This document shows, piece by piece, positions 25,703 through 35,410 of a stretch of 64,000 nt of DNA. The first letter of the stretch is position 1, and each line of letters begins with the position of its first letter. The stretch comes from Saccharibacillus sp. O23. GTDB lineage: Bacteria; Bacillota; Bacilli; Paenibacillales; Paenibacillaceae. The stretch covers positions 349,673 through 413,672 of the forward strand of contig NZ_NJDE01000010.1 of assembly GCF_002205895.1 (NCBI RefSeq), in the 5' to 3' direction. Below the pieces are notes generated by a model. The model did not search any database, was not told where the DNA came from, and saw nothing but the letters and a program-made list of their open reading frames with translations. The position numbers and the translations under genes were made by a program.

Positions 25703-25704
25703 TC

Positions 25705-26433
25705 CTAGATCGAATACACCAAGCCCTGCTCCAGGAACTCCATTTTTCCCGTCCGTCCTTCGAACTGGTCCTTGTTGTCCGCGTAATGCATCAGCTTCGT
25801 GATCGCTTGAATCTCTTCCGGCAGAGACAGCAGTTCGTTCAGCGTCGTATGAACTTCGCCCGGCCCTTCGAGCTGCACTTCGTGGAAGATGCGCCGAATG
25901 CCGCGATCGCGAACGAGAGTGGTCAGCAGCTCCGGATCGAACGTCATGTCCGCGCTGTAGAAGACGTCGCGGTTAAGAACGAGCGAATAGCTTTTTTTGC
26001 CTCGGATATGCTGCGTGCGGATCAGCTCGACGCAGAGATTCGGCGCCAGTTCCTGAACGTCGCCTACCCGCAGCGTCCTTACGTCGAACGCGTCTTCCAG
26101 ACGTTCCAGCCCGTCCTGCGTCATGCCGCCCGACAGCGTATTCGTCCATAACGGATCGACGAGCGCGTCCGCCAGATACAGTACCGGCTTGCGCCCGTGC
26201 TTGAATTTCATCTGAAATCCGTACTCTTCCAGACCGCCGACATGATCCCCGTGCGTGTGCGTGATCAGCACCGCGTCGATCTCTTCCATGCCGATGCCCA
26301 GCTCGTACAGCGCCAGAGGCGCGGTGATGCCGCAGTCGATCAGCAGCTTGAATCCGTCCTGCTCGATCAGCGCGTTGTTATTGAAGTATTTTTTGGCAAA
26401 GGCGTTACCTGTTCCGATCATTTGCAGATTCAT
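25705..26433 (-). CDS. MBL-fold metallo-hydrolase (RNase Z-like)
   Basis: 242 residues. Metallo-beta-lactamase fold with the zinc motif [10 protein letters not shown] near residue 60, an N-terminal [20 protein letters not shown] strand as in RNase Z/ElaC and YycJ-like proteins, SADMTFDP (metal Asp) near 158 and a late HYADNKDQF in place of the usual final His region. The substrate is unknown; a phosphodiesterase or arylsulfatase-like activity is possible. ATG 26433 is favoured because GGGGG lies 8 nt upstream; ATG 26448 has no ribosome binding site. Single gene. Confidence 0.8.
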   Translation of the reverse strand: MNLQMIGTGNAFAKKYFNNNALIEQDGFKLLIDCGITAPLALYELGIGMEEIDAVLITHTHGDHVGGLEEYGFQMKFKHGRKPVLYLADALVDPLWTNTLSGGMTQDGLERLEDAFDVRTLRVGDVQELAPNLCVELIRTQHIRGKKSYSLVLNRDVFYSADMTFDPELLTTLVRDRGIRRIFHEVQLEGPGEVHTTLNELLSLPEEIQAITKLMHYADNKDQFEGRTGKMEFLEQGLVYSI

Positions 26434-26665
26434 CGCGTATGCCCCCATTTCTGTAGTCGGCGGACCCTTAAGATGCCTGCCGTTTCTTCCGCCCCATTAT
26501 GGACGATTTCCCCGCGGGAATCAACAAAACGACCGCAACTTGACAGCGGAGCCCGAGTATACATCTATGAGAACGGCCTTTCGAGAAAAGAGGCCGAAGC
26601 TGGGCAGAGGGGCTGCGTCGGCTTAAAGGTTCCCATAGATCATACAGAGAGGATGACGCCCGAAC

Positions 26666-27214
26666 ATGAAGTGGAAGAAAATTGCGGTCTGCGCGCTGGC
26701 TTTATCGCTGGTGAGCGGTTCCGCGGCGTTTGCCGACTCGGCGTTTCAGAAGATCAAAGTCTTAATCAACGGGAGTGCGGTAAGCACCGGGGGTTATCTG
26801 ATCGACGGCACGACTTACGTGCCGGTTCGCGAGTTCGACGGTTTGGCCGAATATAACGAGAATACGGGCACGGTCAGTTTCACGAAGCCCAACGTCGATA
26901 TTTTCCTGTTCAAAGGAGATACGCCGTTCGGGAACGTGAACGTAGGCAAGTTGAAATTTTACATTTTTTCGCAGGTCGACAGTCTGAATACGGATATCGA
27001 TTCGGTCAAGGTATCCATTCGCAATCCTTCCGGCGACCTCAAAGACATTCAGTCTCAGGAGTTGAGTTCCCGCAAAGACAACTTCTGGTTCAAGACGTAC
27101 GATTTTACTTACGATTTCAATCGCGCGGGCAAATATTACGTCGAATTTTACATCAAAAAAAGCAGCGGAGGATACTCGATGGTCGCGCAAAAAGCGATCA
27201 ACGCCGTCGACTGA
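26666..27214 (+). CDS. Secreted stalk-domain protein
   Basis: 182 residues. Signal peptide MKWKKIAVCALALSLVSGSAAFA, then a copper amine oxidase-like stalk unit (IKVLINGSAVSTGGYLIDGTTYVPVREF, 30-60) and a C-terminal beta-sandwich (VKVSIRNPSG, YDFTYDFNRAGKYYVEFYIKK) resembling an Ig-like or extracellular sensing domain. It is exported and probably surface-associated. TTGACA at 26540-26545 may be its -35 element. Distantly related in its first domain to the protein at 1133. Confidence 0.7.
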   Translation: MKWKKIAVCALALSLVSGSAAFADSAFQKIKVLINGSAVSTGGYLIDGTTYVPVREFDGLAEYNENTGTVSFTKPNVDIFLFKGDTPFGNVNVGKLKFYIFSQVDSLNTDIDSVKVSIRNPSGDLKDIQSQELSSRKDNFWFKTYDFTYDFNRAGKYYVEFYIKKSSGGYSMVAQKAINAVD

Positions 27215-27333
27215 TTATGCGCGCGTAAGCAAATTGACCTCGGACGGGCGAAGTGGTAGGATAAGCAGTGTCCATTAAATTCAGGGCCCGTGCGCCTGTT
27301 GCGCATCGGCCGGAGAAACGAGGGTTTACCACA

Positions 27334-27669
27334 ATGAGCGAACACGAACATAACCACTCTCACAATCACGAGCACGGCGACGATTGCGGATGCGGTCATG
27401 ACCATAGTCACGACGAAGAAATCGTAGTCGCGTTCAGCGACGAAGACGGCAACGAGAAAGAAATGGTTCTCGTGCAGACCTTCGACGTCGGCGAAGACGT
27501 CTACGCGCTCCTGCTCGAGCGCAACAACCCGGAAGCCGACGGCTTCATTCTGCGCCTCGAAGAAGAAGACGGCGAGACCGTTCTCGTCAACATCGAGGAA
27601 GAAGCGGAATGGGAAAAAGTCGAAGCGGCTTACAACGAGCTGGTTGCCGCGCAAAGCGAAGAAGAGTAA
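27334..27669 (+). CDS. DUF1292 protein with His-rich metal-binding N-terminus
   Basis: 111 residues. The C-terminal 85 residues (EEIVVAFSDEDGNEKEMVLVQTFDVGEDVYALLLE, split here into EEIVVAFSDEDG and VYALLLE) match the DUF1292/YrzB pattern. The first 28 residues are a His/Asp/Cys run (HEHNHSHNHEHG, CGCGHDHSH) with ten histidines and two cysteines that should bind Zn, Ni or Cu. DUF1292 proteins usually sit beside alaS-yrzL-ruvX; here the gene is alone. ATG 27334 follows GAGGGTTTACCACA. A role in metal storage or as a metal-sensitive adaptor is inference. Confidence 0.8.
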   Translation: MSEHEHNHSHNHEHGDDCGCGHDHSHDEEIVVAFSDEDGNEKEMVLVQTFDVGEDVYALLLERNNPEADGFILRLEEEDGETVLVNIEEEAEWEKVEAAYNELVAAQSEEE

Positions 27670-27709
27670 GAAGACGCGGCGGCCCGATTCGCGATGCCGC
27701 CCTTTCTTG

Positions 27710-27744
27710 AAACGGATGTTCTCCCGCGAGAACATCCGTTTTTT
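27710..27744 (+). terminator. Terminator of the DUF1292 gene
   Basis: 14-bp stem (27710-27723 with 27728-27741), CCGC loop, run of six T. Confidence 0.9.
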
Positions 27745-27795
27745 CGTGCGCATGCCGGACGGCGGAAACGACAGGCACGCGAAGCGGGAACCGAC

Positions 27796-27823
27796 AAAAA
27801 AACGGCCGCGAATGCGGCCGTTT
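27796..27823 (-). terminator. Terminator of the decarboxylase gene
   Basis: AAACGGCCGC with GCGGCCGTTT (10 bp), GAAT loop, seven-T run on the minus strand, 12 bp past the stop codon. Confidence 0.9.
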
Positions 27824-27834
27824 GCTGACGGGCT

Positions 27835-29325
27835 TTAACGAATGGCGCCCGGTTCCACGATGACTTTGACGAACTTCACGGAGCGGTCTTCCGGTCCTTT
27901 GACCGGCAGTCCCACTTCGACGTGGTCGGTAATGTAATCGATATTTTCCTGCGTGATGACTTCGCCCGGCAGCAGGATCGGAATGCCCGGCGGATACACG
28001 TAGATGAATTCGGCGATGATGCGGTCCGCGGATTCTTTGAACGGAATCGACTCGGTCTCGCCGTAGAAAGCGTCGCGAGGCAGCAGCGCCAGATGCGGGA
28101 TATCCGGAATCTTGACGGCCAGTTCTTTGACTTCCTTGCCTTGTCCCCGGAATTCCTGAGCCATCTCGCGCAGCGCGTCGAGGAGCACGCGGATCGTGCC
28201 TTCGTTGTCGCCGGCGGTGATCAGGCAGAGGACGTTGTACATATCGCTCATCTCGACTTCGATGTTATGGTTGTCGCGCAGCCAGTTCTCGGCTTCGTAA
28301 CCGGTGATGCCGAGGCGGCGGACTTGGATCGTGATCTTGGTCGGATCGTAATCGTACGTCGCTTCGCTGCCGATGATCTCTTCGCCGAAGCAGTACAAGC
28401 CTTCGATCTGGTTGATCGCGCTTCGCGCGTAGTCGGCGAAATCGAGCGCGCGCTCGGCCATCGCGTAGCCGTTCAGCGCGAGCTGGCGGCGTGCCGTATC
28501 GAGCGAAGCCAGCAGGATGTAAGAAGTGGAGGTGGTCGTCAGCATGCTGATGACCGTCTGCACCCGCTTCGGATTGATATAGCCGTTCTTCGTATTGACG
28601 TTCAGAACGGAACTCTGCGTCATCGAACCGCCGAGCTTATGCACGCTCGTCGCGGCCATGTCCGCGCCCGCCTGCATCGCCGACAGCGGCAGTTGGTCGT
28701 GGAAATGGATCAGGACGCCGTGCGCTTCGTCGACCAGCACGGGCACGCCGTAGCTGTGCGAGAGCGCGACGATCTGCTGCAGATCCGCGCACACGCCGTA
28801 ATAAGTCGGATTGATCACGAGCAGCGCTTTGGCGTCTCCGTGCAGCTTCAGCGCTTTTTTGACCGAAGAGACGGTGATGCCGTGATCGATACCCAGATTG
28901 GTATCGCGTTCCGGCGCGATGAATACCGGTTTGGCTCCCGCGTAGATGATGGCGCCGAGGACCGACTTATGCACGTTGCGCGGCACGATGATCTTGTCTC
29001 CCGGACCGCACACGGACAGGATCATCGTAATGATCGCGCTGCTGGTGCCTTGAACGGAGAAGAACGTGTGCGTCGCGCCGAATGCGTCGGCAGCGAGCTG
29101 TTGGGCTTCCTCGATGACGCCCATCGGCTGATGCAAATCGTCCAGAGGGGCGATATTGATCAGGTCTATGGAAAGGGCGTTATCCCCAATAAATTCACGA
29201 AATTCCGGATCCGTCCCCATTCCTTTCTTGTGACCTGGAATGTGAAACTGTACCGGATTTTGGTCCGCATGGCGCTTAAGCGCGGTGAAGAGCGGAGTAC
29301 GAGCATGATCCATTAGGGTTGTCAC
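27835..29325 (-). CDS. speA: Orn/Lys/Arg decarboxylase (SpeA-type arginine decarboxylase)
   Basis: 496 residues, fold-type I PLP enzyme, the short Gram-positive form without the wing domain. FHIPGHKKGMG at 28-38, LVDEAHG (PLP Asp) and SVHKLGGSMTQSS with the Schiff-base lysine are present, and the C-terminal domain has YPPGIPILLPGE. It decarboxylates arginine (or lysine/ornithine) in polyamine synthesis; which substrate is used cannot be fixed here, and Bacillus homologues are arginine decarboxylases. The GTG at 29325 or the ATG at 29313 may start translation; neither has an ideal ribosome binding site, and the region is a GGTTGTGACAACC palindrome. A long palindromic element lies just upstream. 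Confidence 0.88.
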   Translation of the reverse strand: MTTLMDHARTPLFTALKRHADQNPVQFHIPGHKKGMGTDPEFREFIGDNALSIDLINIAPLDDLHQPMGVIEEAQQLAADAFGATHTFFSVQGTSSAIITMILSVCGPGDKIIVPRNVHKSVLGAIIYAGAKPVFIAPERDTNLGIDHGITVSSVKKALKLHGDAKALLVINPTYYGVCADLQQIVALSHSYGVPVLVDEAHGVLIHFHDQLPLSAMQAGADMAATSVHKLGGSMTQSSVLNVNTKNGYINPKRVQTVISMLTTTSTSYILLASLDTARRQLALNGYAMAERALDFADYARSAINQIEGLYCFGEEIIGSEATYDYDPTKITIQVRRLGITGYEAENWLRDNHNIEVEMSDMYNVLCLITAGDNEGTIRVLLDALREMAQEFRGQGKEVKELAVKIPDIPHLALLPRDAFYGETESIPFKESADRIIAEFIYVYPPGIPILLPGEVITQENIDYITDHVEVGLPVKGPEDRSVKFVKVIVEPGAIR

Positions 29326-29354
29326 AACCTTTCGTGTGCGTAAAGTAGTTTCGT

Positions 29355-29453
29355 ACGTTGACCGAGTTAGAAGTAAGATTGCGCTCGCCTGAATCGCACA
29401 CGCTTCAGGTGCGATTCAGGCGAACGCAATCCTTTGATCGATTCGGTCAACGT
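29355..29453. repeat. Palindromic element E1 with GTTGACCGA ends
   Basis: Outer arms ACGTTGACCGA (29355-29365) and TCGGTCAACGT (29443-29453) are an 11-bp perfect inverted repeat; inside lies a 23-bp stem (29377-29399 with 29409-29431, one C-A mismatch) and a 9-nt loop. Ninety-nine bases in all. It sits between the divergent decarboxylase and GNAT genes. Related elements: 44443, 55426, 58889. Confidence 0.75.
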
Positions 29454-29556
29454 TATAAAGCACGGTTAAAAATCAAACAAATTGAGTATAGCAAAACGGG
29501 GCCGGATTGCAAGAAGGCAATTTTTCGAAGCAGGCTTCGCAGGGAGGCGGAACGCG

Positions 29557-30519
29557 ATGAACGTTAGATACAGAGGGGCGTTTTCGGCGGATACGGCAGA
29601 AATGTCGCGGCTGATCGCGGTGCAAAATAATCAGGTGCATCGGCATGTCGGATACTGCGGCGTCGAGGCGTCGGAAATTCGGCATACGCTGGAAAACGAC
29701 TTCGAAAAAAAGCGGTTGGAGCAAGATTTCACGTTGGCGCTGCTCGAAGAAAAAGTGGTCGGCGTGCTCGGCTTCGATCTCGATCCCGATACGGGGCTTG
29801 CGGAAATCTGGGGTCCTTTCGCGGACGAAGAAGAGAAGCGGGCAGGCGATTGCGCGAACAAAAAAGCGGGTCCGGCCGTCGGCCGCGCGGAGCTGATCGA
29901 AGGGCTGTGGAGAACGGCGCTCGAACGCGCTAACGGTTCGATCGTTCGCTTGCAAGGGTTCTATCATCAAGACAACGCGGAAGCCGAGTCGCTGATGCGG
30001 CGTTCGGGCGCTTCGCTGGCGGGACGGCATTTGACGTTGGCGCTGAGGCAGGCAGACTTCTCGGCCGAATCGCAAGAAGAAGACTCCTTGATCGCGGAGT
30101 TGGGCGCCGAATTCGAAGAAGCGTTCGTGCGGCTGCACGACGAAGCTTTTCCGGGTTCGTACGCGTCCGGGCACAAGCTGCTCGAAGAGCGCGACGCCGA
30201 ACATCGGCTGATCGGATACGTTCGCGAAGGCGAACTGCTCGGTTATGCTTTCGTCTCGGGCAGCCGAACGTTCGCGGAAGGCGACGTGGAGTTTCTGGCT
30301 TCTGCCGCGCGGGCGCGAGGGCAGGGGGTCGGGCAGAACTTGCTTCGGGCGGCTTTGCGCTTATTATTCGAAGAATTCGCTCCCGCCGAAGCCCGGTTGA
30401 CGGTAAGCGCGACCAACGCGGCGGCTATCGGCTTATACCGCAAATGCGGGTTCCGCGTCCGGGAAGAAATGAACGTTTACGAGTTGAATTTCGCGAAGAT
30501 TCGCTCGGCGTCTCGTTAG
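29557..30519 (+). CDS. GNAT N-acetyltransferase, two tandem domains
   Basis: 320 residues. The C-terminal half is a canonical GNAT domain with ARGQGVGQNLLRAAL (acetyl-CoA loop, R/Q-x-x-G-x-G/A) and NAAAIGLYRKCGFRVREE. The N-terminal half (residues 1-150) has LALLEEKVVGVLGF and a decayed partner domain. Such double-GNAT proteins act on small amines, antibiotics or peptide N-termini; the substrate is unknown. ATG 29557 is preferred because GGGAGGCGGAACGCG precedes it. Followed by a TATAAT that starts a separate transcript. Confidence 0.82.
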   Translation: MNVRYRGAFSADTAEMSRLIAVQNNQVHRHVGYCGVEASEIRHTLENDFEKKRLEQDFTLALLEEKVVGVLGFDLDPDTGLAEIWGPFADEEEKRAGDCANKKAGPAVGRAELIEGLWRTALERANGSIVRLQGFYHQDNAEAESLMRRSGASLAGRHLTLALRQADFSAESQEEDSLIAELGAEFEEAFVRLHDEAFPGSYASGHKLLEERDAEHRLIGYVREGELLGYAFVSGSRTFAEGDVEFLASAARARGQGVGQNLLRAALRLLFEEFAPAEARLTVSATNAAAIGLYRKCGFRVREEMNVYELNFAKIRSASR

Positions 30520-30540
30520 ACTTCCTCCGCGAATAGCCGA

Positions 30541-30546
30541 TATAAT
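30541..30546 (+). promoter_or_regulatory. -10 element of the MFS gene
   Basis: Consensus TATAAT; a weak TTAGAC lies 19 bp upstream as the only -35 candidate. The leader to the start codon is about 95 nt. Confidence 0.45.
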
Positions 30547-30649
30547 AGGGATATAGAGAGATTGCGTCAGACATCAAGCTGCGTTCGCGGGCGCAGCGCG
30601 GGGAGAAGCCGTTTTCGAATGGAAAGCGAACGGCTCGAAAGGGGAAGCC

Positions 30650-31951
30650 ATGAACAACCGCACAGCCGGAACGAAGCCGGCATCTGCTTTATTTTCTGTT
30701 TTCACTTGTCTATGGATCATCGTGTTTCTGACCGAATTCGTCAAAGGGGCGCTGCTGGTTACGGTGCTGCCCGTCTATATGAACGACACGCTGGGACTGC
30801 CGGCGTTTACGATCAGTTTGGCTTTTTCGCTGCAATACGTCGGCGATAATCTGCTCAGAAGCCCGACCGGATGGCTCGCGGAGCATGTCGGGCTTCGCGG
30901 GACGATCGCGGCCGGCCTGCTGCTGTCTTGGGCGGCCGTCGTGGTCATCGCGTTCTCGATGACCGGCGTCTCGCTCGTCGTCGCCTGCGCGCTGCTGGGC
31001 ATCGGCACGGCGCCGATCTGGCCGGTCGTGATGAGCACGATCAGCATGGAAGCCGATCTGAACGGCGGAACCGGAGCCAAGATGGGCAGCATCCAGATCG
31101 CGACGCTGGCCGGTACGGGCGCGGGCCCGATCGTCTCGAATCTTCTTGTCGGCGACTCTTATCAAGTGGTCTTCTGGGTGCTGTTCGGCGTCATGGCGGC
31201 GGTGACCGCGGCGGCGTTCCTGCTTCCGAGACGCATGATGGCTCCGCTGACGCCGAAGAACGTGCGCCGGTCGCATACGGGTTATCCGTTTCCGAAAAAG
31301 GTCCGCCGCGTCGTCAAACGCCATACGGTCCGTTCGGTGTATTCGATCCGCAAAGTGTTCCGGGCTTTGACCGCTTTGAAGCTCACGCCGCTGCTGTATC
31401 CGGCCATGTTCCTGCAATCGTTCGCGATCGGCATTCTGACGCCGGTCATCTCGGTCTATATCCGCAACGAACTGGGCATGACGCCGGGGCAATTCAATAT
31501 TCTGCTGATCGTCGGCGGGGGAGTCGCGGTCGTCGGGATGATTCCGGCGGGACGGCTGGTCGACAAATACGGCACGCGCTGGTTCCTGCATATCGGCTTC
31601 CTGTTCGCCGTGATCGCGCTTTGCGGAATCGCGTCCACGCATGCCATGACGCTCGTGTGGTGCTTCATCCTGACCGCCGGCGTAGGCTTCGCCATGATTC
31701 TGCCCGCGTGGAACACGCTGCTTGCGGAACTGGTGCCGGAGAAAGAACGCGGGGCGATCTGGGGCGTGTTTCTGACGCTGCAAGGTCTGGGAACCGTGCT
31801 CGGCCCGCTGGCCGGAGGTTGGACGTGGGACCATCTGGGACCGCAAGCGCCGTTCTGGGCGAGCGCGATCTCGATGGCGCTGCTGCTGCTGATCCACGCG
31901 CCGATGTCGAGAGCTTCCCGGCGCAGAACGCGCACCGTTCAACCGCATTGA
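30650..31951 (+). CDS. MFS transporter
   Basis: 433 residues, 12 predicted membrane helices with a long cationic cytoplasmic loop in the middle (about 200-240, KKVRRVVKRH). The first half shows DNLLRSPTGWLAEHVGLRGT (motif A region) and LLGIGTAPIWPVVMSTIS; the second PAGRLVDKYGTRWFLH. The general pattern is that of a drug/sugar-phosphate type MFS exporter; substrate not inferable. Good AAAGGGGAAGCC ribosome binding site. Ends before a terminator at 31984. Confidence 0.85.
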   Translation: MNNRTAGTKPASALFSVFTCLWIIVFLTEFVKGALLVTVLPVYMNDTLGLPAFTISLAFSLQYVGDNLLRSPTGWLAEHVGLRGTIAAGLLLSWAAVVVIAFSMTGVSLVVACALLGIGTAPIWPVVMSTISMEADLNGGTGAKMGSIQIATLAGTGAGPIVSNLLVGDSYQVVFWVLFGVMAAVTAAAFLLPRRMMAPLTPKNVRRSHTGYPFPKKVRRVVKRHTVRSVYSIRKVFRALTALKLTPLLYPAMFLQSFAIGILTPVISVYIRNELGMTPGQFNILLIVGGGVAVVGMIPAGRLVDKYGTRWFLHIGFLFAVIALCGIASTHAMTLVWCFILTAGVGFAMILPAWNTLLAELVPEKERGAIWGVFLTLQGLGTVLGPLAGGWTWDHLGPQAPFWASAISMALLLLIHAPMSRASRRRTRTVQPH

Positions 31952-31983
31952 CGCCAGCGCGCGCGTCTGCCCGAATGTCTGCG

Positions 31984-32009
31984 ATGCCGCCTTTAAGGGC
32001 GGCATTTTT
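31984..32009 (+). terminator. MFS terminator
   Basis: ATGCCGCC with GGCGGCAT, 6-nt loop, T-run. Confidence 0.85.
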
Positions 32010-32109
32010 GCGTTTTTCGTTTGTTTTTGCCCGAGACGGTTAAAAAAAGAAAGTGACCTTGTACGCATGCAAAAGCAAGGACCGAATCGGACAAACGGAG
32101 GAATCGAAC

Positions 32110-32904
32110 ATGGAACTGAATTTGCGGGACAAAGTCGTGATCGTGACGGGAGCCAGTTCGGGCATCGGATTGGCGACGGCCCAACTTTTTCTTGAAGAAG
32201 GCGCGAAAGTCGTCGGAGCGAGCCGTCATCCGGCGAAGATCGGCGAACTGGGCGGCGAGGATCGGGTATTGGCCGTCGAAGCGGACTTAAGCACGGCGGA
32301 CGGGCCGAAGAAGCTCGTGCAAGCGGCGATCGAAAAGTTCGGACGCGTCGATATTCTGATCAATAACGCCGGCATCTCCCATTCCCGTCTGGACGGGTTT
32401 CTCGGAACGAACGACGATCAATGGGACGAGACGTACCGCAACAATTTGATGAGCATGGTGCGCACGTCGCGAGCGGCGATTCCGCAGATGTTGAAACAGG
32501 GCGGCGGCGTGATCATCAGCGTGGCGTCGGAAGACGCGCGCCAACCGCAGCCGATGTCGGTCGATTATTCGGCGTTCAAGGCGGGACTGCTGAGCGTAGG
32601 CAAAGCGCTGGCGATGGAATTCGGGGAAAAAGGCATTCGCGTCAACACCGTCTCGCCGGGTCCGACCCATACGAATATCTGGGACCAGCCGGGAGGCATG
32701 ATCGACGCGATCTCCGAAAAATTCGATCAGCCCAAAGACAAAGCGATCGATTATTTCGTGGACGAGGTGCGCGAACTGCCGGTCGGACGGATCGGGCAGC
32801 CCGAAGACATCGCGTCGATGATCGTGTTCTTGTCTTCCGAACGTGCGGAATACGCGTTCGGCGCGGAATATCCCGTCAACGGCGGTTCGTTCAAAGGCAT
32901 GTGA
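32110..32904 (+). CDS. Short-chain dehydrogenase/reductase
   Basis: 264 residues, classical SDR. TGASSGIGLATA cofactor loop at 12-23, INNAGIS, catalytic Ser in IISVASED and Tyr-x-x-x-Lys as YSAFK, then NTVSPGPTHTNIW and a C-terminal VNGGSFKGM. The ASRHP after the second strand suggests NADP(H). Substrate unknown; probably a 3-ketoacyl-, sugar- or alcohol-type reductase. ATG 32110 follows ACGGAGGAATCGAAC. Convergent with the DUF1054 gene. Confidence 0.88.
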   Translation: MELNLRDKVVIVTGASSGIGLATAQLFLEEGAKVVGASRHPAKIGELGGEDRVLAVEADLSTADGPKKLVQAAIEKFGRVDILINNAGISHSRLDGFLGTNDDQWDETYRNNLMSMVRTSRAAIPQMLKQGGGVIISVASEDARQPQPMSVDYSAFKAGLLSVGKALAMEFGEKGIRVNTVSPGPTHTNIWDQPGGMIDAISEKFDQPKDKAIDYFVDEVRELPVGRIGQPEDIASMIVFLSSERAEYAFGAEYPVNGGSFKGM

Positions 32905-32938
32905 CGACGGCGAGGCGGCTTCGACTCCGAAACGCGAA

Positions 32939-32983
32939 AAAACGGCTTGCTCCCGCATGGCGATACGCGGGGAAAGCCGTTTT
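32939..32983. terminator. Bidirectional terminator
   Basis: AAAACGGCTT (32939-32948) with AAGCCGTTTT (32974-32983) plus an inner CCCGC/GCGGG stem, between the convergent SDR and DUF1054 genes. Confidence 0.8.
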
Positions 32984-32993
32984 CGGTCGGGCG

Positions 32994-33629
32994 TCAGAAC
33001 GCCATTTTGTACAAAGGAAGCAGCGTTTCGAACGTTTCTTCGATCGTGCGAACCAGCGCTTTGCCGTCTTGGAGCAGCGGATCGTTTTTCTGCAAAAAAC
33101 GGCCGCATAACACTTCGGACTTTTTGACGGAAGCGAGGCGTTCGGCGATTCGCGCCAATCCGTCTTTGCCCAGCTCGGAGTGTCGGGTGCCGCCCGGCTT
33201 GGTATGGTCGACCGACCAATAGAACTGCTCCTGCCGCTCTTTCGGCACCAGATTCATCACTTGACGCTCGTTTTCGCGCAGCGAAGCGGCAAGCGTCGAT
33301 TTGTTGGGACTCTCGTAGATGACGGCCATCACGATAAACAGGTAATCGGCGAACATCCCGACTTGAAAATGAGGCAGCGCTTTATAGCCTCTTTTGCTCG
33401 AAGCCCATGCGACCCAAGTGTCGGCGGGCGGATGCACGGTACGGCGCGCGTGTTTGGCGACATGCGCGAACATCTCTTCCCCGGTCTGCGCGGACAGGAA
33501 CGGAGCCAGCTCCCGGCCCAATTCTTCCAGCTTCGGACGCACGTTCGCGATCAGCGCGTTCATCCGGGGTTCGAGCCCCTCTATCTCGAATACGGCAAAG
33601 TCTTTTTCGTCGAAACCTTGAACTTCCAT
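32994..33629 (-). CDS. yktB: DUF1054 (YktB-family) protein
   Basis: 211 residues, equal to the Bacillus subtilis YktB length. Conserved stretches: FDEKDFAVFEIEGLEPRM at the start, HVAKHARRTVHPPADTWVAWASSKRGYKALPHF (shown here as TVHPPADTWVAW and KALPHFQVGM) and a late SVDHTKPGG. Function is unknown; the fold is an alpha/beta single domain. The frame is open 79 codons further upstream, but AAAGGGGCATACAC places the start at ATG 33629. Confidence 0.88.
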   Translation of the reverse strand: MEVQGFDEKDFAVFEIEGLEPRMNALIANVRPKLEELGRELAPFLSAQTGEEMFAHVAKHARRTVHPPADTWVAWASSKRGYKALPHFQVGMFADYLFIVMAVIYESPNKSTLAASLRENERQVMNLVPKERQEQFYWSVDHTKPGGTRHSELGKDGLARIAERLASVKKSEVLCGRFLQKNDPLLQDGKALVRTIEETFETLLPLYKMAF

Positions 33630-33893
33630 GTGTATGCCCCTTTCCGAAACCGCTCTTCTGCAAGCGGCCGCAAGCGATTCATCGGCCATTATAGCATAGG
33701 GGGAAGGGGCGCGAACAAGCGGAAGCAACATGAAGAGTTTATGAAGCCGGCACGGATTCGCAAGAAATTTTCGGGAAAGCCGGAAAGGCGTTTTCGTTGT
33801 CCTGACGCGCTTTGCGGCGTTAAAGTGCTCCGATCCGTTCGGAAATTCGCGGATTAAGTGTATCAATTTGAATGTATTCCTATTTCCGAGGAC

Positions 33894-33922
33894 TTCACTT
33901 TACTAAACAAAACGAGTACAAT
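33894..33922 (+). promoter_or_regulatory. gndA promoter
   Basis: -35 TTCACT (33894-33899), 17-bp spacer, -10 TACAAT (33917-33922), 49 bp before the start codon in an AT-rich island. The rest of 33630-33893 shows no gene. Confidence 0.7.
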
Positions 33923-33970
33923 GAAAATTATTGCAACTCTATTTCATAAGCAAAGGATGGAGAACCTAAA

Positions 33971-35389
33971 ATGTCGAAACAGCAAATCGGCGTAGTCGGC
34001 CTTGCCGTCATGGGCAAAAATTTGGCGCTCAATATCGAAAGCAAAGGGTTTACCGTCTCGGTATATAACCGCTCCCCTCAGAAGACGCATGATCTGGTCG
34101 AGGAAGCGAAAGGCAAAAATCTGGTCGGCACCTTCTCCGTCGAAGAGTTCGTGGCTTCTCTCGAAGTGCCGCGCAAGATCCTGATCATGGTTCAAGCGGG
34201 TCCGGCGACGGACGCGACGATCGAGCAGTTGATCCCGCATTTGGATCAAGGCGACATCATCATCGACGGCGGCAACGCCTACTTCCCGGACACGCAGCGC
34301 CGCAGCGAAGATCTCGAAGCCAAAGGCTTCCGCTTCATCGGCACGGGCGTATCGGGCGGCGAAGAAGGCGCGCTGAAAGGCCCTGCGATCATGCCGGGCG
34401 GACCGAAAAGCGCGTACGAGCTGGTCGAGCCGATCCTGACTTCGATCTCCGCGCACGTGAACGGCGATCCTTGCTGCACGTACATCGGACCGGGCGGCGC
34501 GGGCCACTACGTGAAGATGGTTCATAACGGTATCGAATACGGCGACATGCAGTTGATCGGCGAAGCGTACCACCTGCTCAAAGACGTGGTAGGCGCCGAC
34601 ACGGACGAACTGCACCAGATCTTCGGCGAATGGAACAAAGGCGAACTCGACAGCTACCTGATCGAGATCACGACCGACATCTTCTCGCAAAAAGACGAAG
34701 AAACCGGCAAAGCCATGGTCGACGTGATCCTCGATTCCGCCGGCCAAAAAGGCACGGGCAAATGGACCAGCCAAAGCGCGCTCGACTTGGGCGTTCCGCT
34801 GTCCATGATCACGGAATCCGTCTTCGCCCGTTTCTTGTCCGCGATGAAAGAAGAACGCGTAGCGGCAAGCAAAGTGCTGAACGGACCTAAGACCGAAGCG
34901 TTCTCCGGCGATCGCGCGGAGTTCATCGAGAACGTGCGCAGAGCGCTGTTCGCGAGCAAAATCGTTTCGTACGCGCAGGGCTTCGCTCAAATGCGCGCGG
35001 CTTCCGACGAATACGGCTGGGACCTGAAGTACGGCAACATCGCCATGATCTTCCGCGGCGGCTGCATCATCCGTTCGCAGTTCCTGCAAAACATCAAAGA
35101 CGCGTACGACAAAGACGGCGCGCTCGCCAACCTGCTGCTCGACGACTACTTCAAAGACGTGGTCGAGAAATATCAAGATTCGTGGCGCAAAGTCATCGCG
35201 ACGGCCGTAACGAACGGCATTCCGGTGCCGGGCTTCTCCAGCGCGCTGGCTTACTACGACAGCTACCGCACGGAGCGCCTGCCGGCGAACCTGCTGCAAG
35301 CGCAGCGCGACTACTTCGGCGCCCACACGTTCAAACGCGTGGACAAAGAAGGCGTCTTCCACCACGAGTGGCTGCAACTGGACAACTAA
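33971..35389 (+). CDS. gndA: 6-phosphogluconate dehydrogenase (NADP-type)
   Basis: 472 residues, the normal length. Oxidative decarboxylation of 6-phosphogluconate to ribulose-5-phosphate, which is also the formaldehyde acceptor for HxlA encoded upstream. Motifs: [13 protein letters not shown] (dinucleotide loop) followed by VYNRSP (NADP-specific Asn-Arg-Ser), [19 protein letters not shown] (residues 129-147), [15 protein letters not shown] with the catalytic Lys and Asn, and C-terminal [11 protein letters not shown]. Strong AAAGGATGGAGAACC ribosome binding site. Single-gene unit. Codon use looks highly biased, as in abundant proteins. Confidence 0.97.
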   Translation: MSKQQIGVVGLAVMGKNLALNIESKGFTVSVYNRSPQKTHDLVEEAKGKNLVGTFSVEEFVASLEVPRKILIMVQAGPATDATIEQLIPHLDQGDIIIDGGNAYFPDTQRRSEDLEAKGFRFIGTGVSGGEEGALKGPAIMPGGPKSAYELVEPILTSISAHVNGDPCCTYIGPGGAGHYVKMVHNGIEYGDMQLIGEAYHLLKDVVGADTDELHQIFGEWNKGELDSYLIEITTDIFSQKDEETGKAMVDVILDSAGQKGTGKWTSQSALDLGVPLSMITESVFARFLSAMKEERVAASKVLNGPKTEAFSGDRAEFIENVRRALFASKIVSYAQGFAQMRAASDEYGWDLKYGNIAMIFRGGCIIRSQFLQNIKDAYDKDGALANLLLDDYFKDVVEKYQDSWRKVIATAVTNGIPVPGFSSALAYYDSYRTERLPANLLQAQRDYFGAHTFKRVDKEGVFHHEWLQLDN

Positions 35390-35410
35390 GATCGGCAACA
35401 TGAGGTTAAG

